5,968 bases of DNA, from positions 1 through 5,968 of the forward strand of contig JASHXK010000254.1 in NCBI GenBank assembly GCA_030043575.1, written 5' to 3'. This document shows positions 1-4,095 of this stretch, piece after piece. The DNA comes from Terriglobales bacterium. Its GTDB lineage: Bacteria; Acidobacteriota; Terriglobia; Terriglobales; Acidobacteriaceae. Every line of letters begins with the position of its first letter. Position 1 is the stretch's first letter. Made by a program: the position numbers and the translations under genes. Under the pieces are notes generated by a model that saw only the letters and a program-made list of their open reading frames with translations, was not told the origin of the DNA and did no database searches.

Positions 1-107
1 AGCCCCGCCCACCACAGCGCGCCGACGGCGAGCGCGTCGTAGCATTGCGCGATGAACCAGCGCTTCAGCGCTTCGCCGGTGATGTTGATGTGACGCGAGA
101 ATTGCAT
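1..107 (-). CDS. N-terminus of a putative membrane protein (partial, runs off the left edge)
   Basis: On the minus strand an ATG at 107-105 opens a frame that stays open to the window edge, giving about 35 residues that begin MQFSRHINITGEALKRW. The visible part has a short polar, basic N-terminus followed by a hydrophobic stretch (residues about 24-35, LAVGALWWAGL) that looks like the start of a first membrane segment, so an inner-membrane protein is inferred. There is no clear Shine-Dalgarno sequence before the ATG. The gene is divergent from purQ with a 154-base spacer. Too little is visible to assign a family, and I give no function. A perfect 14-base palindrome (59-72) lies inside this reading frame and may be chance. 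Confidence 0.55.
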   Translation of the reverse strand, partial: MQFSRHINITGEALKRWFIAQCYDALAVGALWWAG

Positions 108-149
108 TATCTGTTTGGATGCATGCCGCTCAAGAGAGCCGCAGATCAA

Positions 150-158
150 TGCTACACT
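150..158 (+). promoter_or_regulatory. Candidate extended -10 promoter element for purQ
   Basis: TGC-TACACT (150-158) matches an extended -10 (TGn followed by a hexamer with 4 of 6 matches to TATAAT). No good -35 is visible 16-18 bases upstream. Transcription would begin near 165, which would place the whole heptamer inverted repeat in the purQ 5' untranslated leader. The call rests on this short match alone. Confidence 0.35.
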
Positions 159-167
159 CGAAATGCG

Positions 168-252
168 GCTCTTAGCTCTTAGCCATTAGCTCTTAGCTGG
201 TGACACCTCGCAGACAGCTCGCTTGCTAAAAGCTAAGAGCTAAAAGCTAACA
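168..252. repeat. Inverted pair of heptamer tandem-repeat blocks upstream of purQ
   Basis: The left block (168-195) is four 7-base units: GCTCTTA three times with one GCCATTA in third place, followed by a partial GCT. The right block (225-252) is four units, GCTAAAA, GCTAAGA, GCTAAAA and GCTAACA. The reverse complement of the left block reads GCTAAGAGCTAA..., the same unit family as the right block, so the two blocks are inverted copies separated by about 29 bases. That spacer contains the small palindrome GGTGACACC (199-207). The right block ends 9 bases before the purQ ATG, so a folded RNA would place a long imperfect stem directly in front of the start codon. Confidence 0.85.
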
Positions 253-261
253 AGCTACTTT

Positions 262-963
262 ATGAACTTCGGCGTTATCATCTTTCCCGGATCCAACTGC
301 GATCACGATGCCTACTGGGTGATCCAGCAGGTTGCCAAACAGCCTGTGACCTTCCTCTGGCATGATTCGCCTGATCTCCATGGTTGCGACGCGATCATCG
401 TACCGGGCGGCTTCGCTTACGGCGACTATCTGCGCACGGGCGCGATTGCCAAGTTCTCGCCGGTGATGGAGTCGGTTCGGAGGTTTGCGGCGGATGGCGG
501 ATTGGTGATGGGCATCTGCAACGGCTTCCAGATCCTGTGCGAGGCCGGATTGCTTCCTGGCGCGCTGATGCGCAACGCCGGACTGAAGTACGTCTGCAAG
601 CCCGTGCACGTGCGCGTCGAGACCACTAACACGCCCTACACCCAGCAGCTCGCCAAGGGCGAAGTCCTGGAGATTCCCATCGGCCACATGGAAGGCAACT
701 ACGTTTGTGATGGTCGCACTCTGACCGAGCTGAAAGATCAGGATCGCATCGTCTTCCGCTACACCACGCCCACGGGCGAGGTCACGCCCGAAGCCAATCC
801 CAACGGCTCATTGGAGAACATTGCGGGAATCTGCAGCGAAGGACGCAATGTGCTGGGCATGATGCCGCATCCGGAGCGCGCCAGCGAGCCGGAGCTGGGC
901 ATGACCGACGGCGCCAGGGTGTTTCACTCGCTGGTGTCGGCAGCAGTCGGCCTCTCGCGTTGA
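262..963 (+). CDS. purQ: Phosphoribosylformylglycinamidine synthase, glutaminase subunit (PurQ)
   Basis: PurQ is the cytoplasmic class I glutamine amidotransferase subunit of FGAM synthase, the fourth step of de novo purine synthesis. It releases ammonia from glutamine for the PurL synthase subunit, with PurS as bridging partner. The protein has 233 residues, the normal length of stand-alone PurQ. Visible motifs are FPGSNCD (8-14), VPGGFAYGDYLR (47-58, oxyanion region), the nucleophile elbow MGICNGFQIL with Cys86, PIGHMEGNY (139-147), and MPHPER (201-206) with catalytic His203 and Glu205. The ATG at 262 gives a standard N-terminus (MNFGVIIFPGSNCD). No Shine-Dalgarno sequence is visible because the heptamer repeat occupies that space. 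purS and purL are not in the window, so PurQ must act in trans with distant genes. The stop codon is followed at once by a short heptamer repeat. Confidence 0.97.
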   Translation: MNFGVIIFPGSNCDHDAYWVIQQVAKQPVTFLWHDSPDLHGCDAIIVPGGFAYGDYLRTGAIAKFSPVMESVRRFAADGGLVMGICNGFQILCEAGLLPGALMRNAGLKYVCKPVHVRVETTNTPYTQQLAKGEVLEIPIGHMEGNYVCDGRTLTELKDQDRIVFRYTTPTGEVTPEANPNGSLENIAGICSEGRNVLGMMPHPERASEPELGMTDGARVFHSLVSAAVGLSR

Positions 964-977
964 GCACTCAGCATTCA
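964..977. repeat. Short heptamer repeat (GCACTCA, GCATTCA) abutting the purQ stop
   Basis: Immediately after the purQ TGA (961-963) come two 7-base units differing at two positions, GCACTCA and GCATTCA, followed by a decayed ACACGA. It has the same period as the blocks at 168-252 and 5441-5468 but a different sequence. With only two units it could be chance on its own; its position and the shared period make it worth recording. The remaining spacer to 1252 holds no gene that I can support and no obvious terminator for purQ. Confidence 0.45.
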
Positions 978-1123
978 ACACGATGAGCGCCTGCACGGTG
1001 CGGCCGGCCATCGCGCGATTCGGAGCGTGCGCCAGGCGCGTGCTGCTCGCCCATTAAGTCAAAGAGCCGAGTCCGTTTGCTTTCCCCGAAAGGTACTGCA
1101 TCACTCCTGCGCTTGACCGCCGT

Positions 1124-1138
1124 CACAGAGTTTCTGTG
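1124..1138. promoter_or_regulatory. 15-base perfect inverted repeat in the spacer upstream of the stress protein gene
   Basis: CACAGA-GTT-TCTGTG is a perfect 6+6 inverted repeat with a 3-base centre, 114 bases before the downstream start codon. As DNA this is the shape of a dimeric repressor or activator operator; as RNA it would be a small hairpin without a T tract. A TTGACC hexamer (1113-1118) lies just before it but has no convincing -10 at the right distance. No regulator is identified. Confidence 0.3.
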
Positions 1139-1222
1139 CCATTCGCGTTACAAACATAACAGCTAGGTTAATGAGAGTCTGAGCGGCCCGCGAAACTGCG
1201 GCCGGCGAGGCTTTCGCTGACG

Positions 1223-1239
1223 TCCCCACCGCGTGGGGA
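1223..1239 (+). promoter_or_regulatory. Hairpin covering the Shine-Dalgarno-like sequence of the stress protein gene
   Basis: TCCCCAC-CGC-GTGGGGA forms a 7-bp, nearly all G-C stem with a 3-base loop. Its right arm contains GGGGAG (1235-1240), the only Shine-Dalgarno-like sequence before the ATG at 1253, at a rather long spacing of 12 bases. If the mRNA folds as drawn, the ribosome binding site would be buried. A protein-binding DNA palindrome is an alternative reading. Confidence 0.4.
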
Positions 1240-1252
1240 GAATGGTCGCTGT

Positions 1253-2167
1253 ATGGTCACGGCACAGCTCACACCGGTCGGGGTGGGCATTGAGAATGTG
1301 CTCATCGCGACAGACTTTTCCACTTACTCCAACACCGTTCTGCAGTTTGGCTTACAACTGGCCAGGAGCTACGACGCTGCAGCCTACGTCGTCTTTGTCG
1401 TTCCCGCCGATGAATCTCTGATGGCTGGTCCCCAAGCCTACGTCGCTGCCAAAGAGGCAGCCGCTCGCGACCTGGAGGAGCTGAGTGCCGAACTCAGTCG
1501 CAAGCATTCCTATGTCGAAGGCCGCGATTACCACCTGTGCCTGCTGGAAGGCGATGTGGCGCATACGATTCTCGATTTTGCGCATCGCAAGCGGGTCGAC
1601 CTCATCGTGCTGGGCACGCACGGCCGCGGCGGCCTGGGCAAGGCGCTGATGGGCTCGGTTGCCGAGAAAGTATTCCGGCAATCGCCGGTCCCGGTGCTGA
1701 CCTTGGGGCCGCATCTTCGGCACTCAACCCGCGATCATAGCCCGCGCAACATCCTGGTAGCGGCTGACCTGACGCCCGCTTCGGCGCGAGCCGCACATTT
1801 TGCCGCCACCCTCGCCAGAGAAAGTCAGGCCAAGTTAACGCTATTGCACGTTGTGGATGCCAAGAAGCTTGAACCAGTACCCGACAAAGCCGCTGCCAGG
1901 CGCGCCATTGAATTGCGGCTGGAAGAGTTGGCCGCTCCGCCGTGCCAGGGCTTCGAATGCGCGACACGAGTTGAGGTTGGAAGAGTGGTGCCCACCATCC
2001 TGCATGTTCTGAATGAGATGGAAGCGGATCTCCTGGTGATCGGGGTCCATCCGTCTCGCGGCCTGCTGGATCGATTGATGTTTCCCCATGCATACGAACT
2101 GGTTTGCGAGTCGCCGTGCCCGGTGGTCACGCTGCGGGATGCGCCCCGGCTGGCAAACCTGAATTGA
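1253..2167 (+). CDS. Tandem-domain universal stress protein (UspA family)
   Basis: This 304-residue soluble protein consists of two fused Usp domains, roughly residues 13-155 and 164-297. Domain 1 starts with the typical strand NVLIATDFS (Asp21) and carries the full nucleotide-binding signature G-x2-G-x9-G-S: Gly121, Gly124, Gly134 and Ser135, within VLGTHGRGGLGK and the following residues. Domain 2 starts NILVAADLT (Asp172), but the same signature is broken: Gly264 remains, Pro267 replaces the second glycine and Phe277 the third. So domain 1 is expected to bind ATP and domain 2 probably not, or only weakly. Family members aid survival in stasis, hypoxia or oxidative stress, usually by unknown mechanisms. 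The ATG at 1253 is chosen because it leaves a short leader before the first Usp strand. A 64-residue unknown gene follows after 19 bases. An SD-covering hairpin and an upstream palindrome suggest regulation. Confidence 0.93.
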   Translation: MVTAQLTPVGVGIENVLIATDFSTYSNTVLQFGLQLARSYDAAAYVVFVVPADESLMAGPQAYVAAKEAAARDLEELSAELSRKHSYVEGRDYHLCLLEGDVAHTILDFAHRKRVDLIVLGTHGRGGLGKALMGSVAEKVFRQSPVPVLTLGPHLRHSTRDHSPRNILVAADLTPASARAAHFAATLARESQAKLTLLHVVDAKKLEPVPDKAAARRAIELRLEELAAPPCQGFECATRVEVGRVVPTILHVLNEMEADLLVIGVHPSRGLLDRLMFPHAYELVCESPCPVVTLRDAPRLANLN

Positions 2168-2177
2168 AGCAATGTTG

Positions 2178-2182
2178 GGAGG
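2178..2182 (+). promoter_or_regulatory. Strong Shine-Dalgarno GGAGG deciding the start of the small gene
   Basis: GGAGG (2178-2182, within GGGAGGA) lies 4 bases before the ATG at 2187. It lies downstream of the other in-frame ATG at 2172, which has no such sequence before it. This favours 2187 as the start. It is the best ribosome binding site in the window. Confidence 0.7.
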
Positions 2183-2186
2183 AAGA

Positions 2187-2381
2187 ATGCGGAAGAACAA
2201 TGTCGTACTTGATGATGGCCCGGCTCCGGCAATAACTCCGGACATGATCTCGAAGATCAAGAAGGAGGACATGAAGCAGGCAGTGGTGGAGAAGTTCAGC
2301 GGCAAGGCGGCCGCGAAGCGGACGGCGCCCAAAATGCGGACCCGCTCGCCCTATTGGCAGCCTGCCGACGAGGAATGCTGA
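2187..2381 (+). CDS. Small unknown protein, 64 residues, downstream of the stress protein
   Basis: I do not recognise a family. The protein starts MRKNNVVLDDGPAPAITPDM. It has a lysine-rich central part (residues about 22-50, with KIKKEDMKQ and GKAAAKRTAPK) that could form a short helix, and ends in an acidic tail (PADEEC) with a C-terminal Cys. It is strongly basic in the middle, with no membrane segment, signal peptide or metal-binding cluster. Support for a real gene is the GGAGG site, the 19-base gap after the stress protein stop, which implies co-transcription, and a strong hairpin 17 bases after its stop. An alternative start at 2172 would add five residues. It may be a small partner or nucleic-acid-associated accessory of the stress protein, but that is only inference from position and charge. 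Confidence 0.6.
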   Translation: MRKNNVVLDDGPAPAITPDMISKIKKEDMKQAVVEKFSGKAAAKRTAPKMRTRSPYWQPADEEC

Positions 2382-2398
2382 TCGGCTGATTCAGGACA

Positions 2399-2422
2399 GC
2401 GAGAACGGGGCCTTGTTCTCGC
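2399..2422 (+). terminator. Strong hairpin after the stress protein / small gene pair
   Basis: GCGAGAAC (2399-2406) pairs perfectly with GTTCTCGC (2415-2422). Two G-T pairs could extend the 8-bp stem over a GGCC loop. It begins 17 bases after the small gene's stop. There is no T tract after it, so it may stop transcription with Rho or stabilise the 3' end rather than act as a classical intrinsic terminator. Confidence 0.5.
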
Positions 2423-2502
2423 CGCGCAAGATTCGAACGAACGTTACTTCAAGAAACTCATCAACTCATCTCATCCATCCGCCAGGTTAGACCAGCCAGT
2501 TT

Positions 2503-2519
2503 TGTATCAGGGCATGACT
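2503..2519. repeat. Truncated copy of the palindromic repeat found downstream of bshA
   Basis: TGTATCAGGGCATGACT matches the reverse complement of 4024-4040 at 16 of 17 bases; the one difference is T for C at position 2515. The downstream copy continues into a perfect 20-base palindrome, whereas here the second arm of the palindrome is missing. Weaker similarity resumes up to about 2537 (CCGA and TTTCC are shared with the complement of about 4000-4015), as if the palindrome centre had been deleted. The rest of the 2382-2638 spacer shows no gene that I can support. Confidence 0.7.
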
Positions 2520-2580
2520 CGCCGAATCGCTTTCCGCATGAGCCGCGCCGCTGAATCCCTCCTCCGGCAAAGCCATCCAA

Positions 2581-2607
2581 TCCCCTGTAACCCACAGACC
2601 CAGGGGA
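2581..2607 (+). promoter_or_regulatory. Leader hairpin upstream of bshA
   Basis: TCCCCTG (2581-2587) pairs perfectly with CAGGGGA (2601-2607) across a 13-base loop, ending 31 bases before the bshA ATG. No T tract follows and no known riboswitch class is recognised. It could be a leader structure, an operator or chance. Confidence 0.3.
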
Positions 2608-2638
2608 CGCGGCAGCTCGCTCCCGGACAAGCGCAACC

Positions 2639-3799
2639 ATGCGAATTGGCATAACGTGTTACCCCACCTATGGCGGCAGCGGAGTAGTGGCCACCGAGCT
2701 CGGTCTGGAGCTGGCGCGGCGGAGCCACGAGGTTCACTTTATCTCGTACTCACAGCCCATTCGGCTGACCGAGCCGCAGCCCAACATTCACTACCATGAG
2801 GTTGAGGTCTCGCGCTATCCCTTGTTCGAGTATCCGCCCTACGATCTGGCGCTGGCGACGCGCATGGCCGAGGTCGCCGAGATCTATGAGCTCGATCTGC
2901 TGCACGTGCACTACGCCATCCCGCACTCGGTGAGCGCGATGCTGGCGCGCCAGATGCTGTGCTGCGATCACGCCCGCAACAGCCGCCGGCTGCCGTATGT
3001 CACCACCCTGCACGGCACCGATATCACGCTGGTGGGGGCCGATCCCTCGTATCTGCCGATCACTCGCTTTTCCATCGATCAGAGCGACGGGGTTACGTCC
3101 ATTTCCGAATATCTGAAGACGCGAACCCTGGAAGTCTTCGACGTGAAGACGCCGATCGAAGTAATTCCTAACTTCGTCAACTGCGATCTTTACGAGCGCA
3201 CGCCGGAAGTGATCCAGCGCCGCTCGGAATATGCCAGCGCCGGCGAAAAGATCCTGGTCCACCTGTCGAACTTTCGCCCGGTGAAGCGAATCCCCGATGT
3301 CATCGAGATCTTCGATCGCGTGCAGAAGATAGTCCCGGCGCGGCTGCTGATGATCGGCGACGGCCCGGAGCGCTCGGCGGCGGAGTGGCTGGCGGTGCGC
3401 AAGGGAATTCACAAAAAGGTTGACTTTCTCGGCAAACAGGACCGCATCCACGAAAAGCTCGGCGTGGCCGACGTGATGCTGCTGCCCAGCCAGCTGGAGT
3501 CGTTCGGACTCGCTGCCCTGGAAGCGATGGCCTGCGAGGTCCTCCCCATCGCGACCAACGCCGGCGGTGTGCCGGAGGTCATCGATCATGGAAAAACCGG
3601 ATTCCTGGCTGAAGTTGGCGATGTCGACACGATGGCGAATTACGCGATCGAAATCCTGAGCGACGACAAGAAGCTGAAGCAAATGGGAGAGCAGGCACGC
3701 GCCAGCGCGCAGGCGAGATTCTGCGCCAGCAAGATCATTCCGCAGTATGAGCGATACTATCGGGCGGTGCTGGATCGCTCGCAGGCCGCGGTGGGATGA
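2639..3799 (+). CDS. bshA: N-acetyl-alpha-D-glucosaminyl L-malate synthase (bacillithiol biosynthesis, BshA)
   Basis: BshA joins GlcNAc from UDP-GlcNAc to L-malate, the first step of bacillithiol synthesis, in the cytoplasm; BshB and BshC then complete the thiol. The 386-residue length fits this GT-B, family GT4 retaining glycosyltransferase. The N-terminal domain opens with GITCYPTYGGSGVVATELG (4-22), the glycine-rich nucleotide-sugar fold typical of BshA. It continues with YPLFEYPPYDLALA (60-73), LHVHYAIPHS (88-97), TTLHGTDITLVGADPS (122-137) and VIPNFVNCDLY (175-185). The C-terminal domain has the SNFRPVKR donor-binding loop (210-217) and the E-x7-E motif ESFGLAALE (Glu287, Glu295), followed by NAGGVPEV (307-314). 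The ATG at 2639 gives MRIGITCYPT, a standard family start, though the Shine-Dalgarno sequence is weak. bshB and bshC are not nearby. A generic GT4 enzyme is the alternative, but the N-terminal motifs argue strongly for BshA. Confidence 0.93.
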   Translation: MRIGITCYPTYGGSGVVATELGLELARRSHEVHFISYSQPIRLTEPQPNIHYHEVEVSRYPLFEYPPYDLALATRMAEVAEIYELDLLHVHYAIPHSVSAMLARQMLCCDHARNSRRLPYVTTLHGTDITLVGADPSYLPITRFSIDQSDGVTSISEYLKTRTLEVFDVKTPIEVIPNFVNCDLYERTPEVIQRRSEYASAGEKILVHLSNFRPVKRIPDVIEIFDRVQKIVPARLLMIGDGPERSAAEWLAVRKGIHKKVDFLGKQDRIHEKLGVADVMLLPSQLESFGLAALEAMACEVLPIATNAGGVPEVIDHGKTGFLAEVGDVDTMANYAIEILSDDKKLKQMGEQARASAQARFCASKIIPQYERYYRAVLDRSQAAVG

Positions 3800-3818
3800 G
3801 TGATCTCGTCCGGGTGGA

Positions 3819-4032
3819 GCACCGCTTCAGCGGTGCAGATCGCCAAACAGATACCAAGTCGGCTTCAGCCGCTGAGGTTCCATTACCTCAGGCGCTAAAG
3901 CGCTCTTCAAACTTCTCCCAGGATGCACGCTTGAACACTGCTGAAAAACTCCAGCGCGCTCGTCTTGTGTCGCCGGCTAAAGCCGGCTTGGATTGAAAGG
4001 AAACGGCTTGTCGGCACGACTGAAGTCGTGCC
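3819..4032. repeat. Cluster of CTNNAG-centred palindromes in the bshA / kinase convergent spacer
   Basis: Five perfect hairpins share a fixed hexamer centre (CTTCAG, CTAAAG or CTGAAG) but have different, self-complementary arms. They are GCACCG/CGGTGC (3819-3836), CGG/CCG (3860-3871), GCG/CGC (3892-3903), GCCGG/CCGGC (3972-3987) and GGCACGA/TCGTGCC (4013-4032). Each centre can itself pair its C-G and T-A ends. The arms vary in sequence yet stay paired, which points to selection or a copying mechanism acting on structure. The 296-base spacer (3800-4095) holds no gene that I can support. The palindromes could terminate transcription from both sides, but none has a T tract. Confidence 0.85.
3872..3891. 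terminator. Candidate bidirectional hairpin 72 bases after the bshA stop
   Basis: CTGAGGT (3872-3878) pairs perfectly with ACCTCAG (3885-3891) around the loop TCCATT. Unlike its neighbours it lacks the CTNNAG centre. It sits exactly between two of those palindromes (3860-3871 and 3892-3903), so the three hairpins are directly abutting. There is no T tract. A role in ending transcription between convergent genes is inferred from position. Confidence 0.35.
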
Positions 4033-4087
4033 CTGATACAGAGCGCTCGAAACCGTAGCTTTCAGTAGTCCGGTGAAGGCGTGCTCC
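3921..4087. repeat. Imperfect inverted arms enclosing the last two palindromes
   Basis: The reverse complement of 3921-3947 resembles 4060-4087. Both contain TTTCAG(C/T)AGT, and both end GCGTGC followed by ATCC or TCC, with two to three small gaps in between. Weaker similarity (GAGCGC) continues inward at about 3953-3963 and 4041-4046. Together the arms enclose the palindromes at 3972-3987 and 4013-4032, giving a structure like a small non-coding element with degenerate inverted ends of about 45 bases. There is no coding capacity, and no target-site duplication was identified. Confidence 0.4.
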
Positions 4088-4095
4088 ACGATTTC

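Noticed and set aside
59..72. AGCG-CTTCAG-CGCT palindrome identical in design to the 3819-4032 hairpins
   Set aside because: It lies inside the reading frame of the left-edge membrane protein and encodes ordinary residues (EALKR region). A single 14-base case in GC-rich code can be chance, so it is not called as a repeat copy.
168..252. CRISPR-like array
   Set aside because: Units are 7 bases with no spacers between them; this is a simple tandem repeat in inverted blocks.
247..687. Long minus-strand frame opposite purQ
   Set aside because: Shadow of purQ, whose catalytic motifs are complete on the plus strand; the minus product shows no recognisable domain.
1029..1039. GCGCC-A-GGCGC dyad after purQ as a terminator
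   Set aside because: The one-base centre cannot form a normal hairpin loop and there is no T tract.
1113..1172. TTGACC with GTTAAT or CATAAC as a sigma-70 promoter for the stress protein
   Set aside because: No pair of hexamers sits at 16-18 base spacing with adequate matches.
2172..2186. ATG at 2172 as start of the small gene
   Set aside because: No ribosome binding site precedes it, whereas GGAGG is well placed for the ATG at 2187.
2750..3682. 310-residue minus-strand frame opposite bshA
   Set aside because: Composition is that of a reverse-strand shadow and the plus strand encodes a full BshA with its motifs.
3796..3996. 66-residue plus-strand frame after bshA
   Set aside because: It translates the palindromic repeats, starts inside the bshA stop region, and has no coding character.
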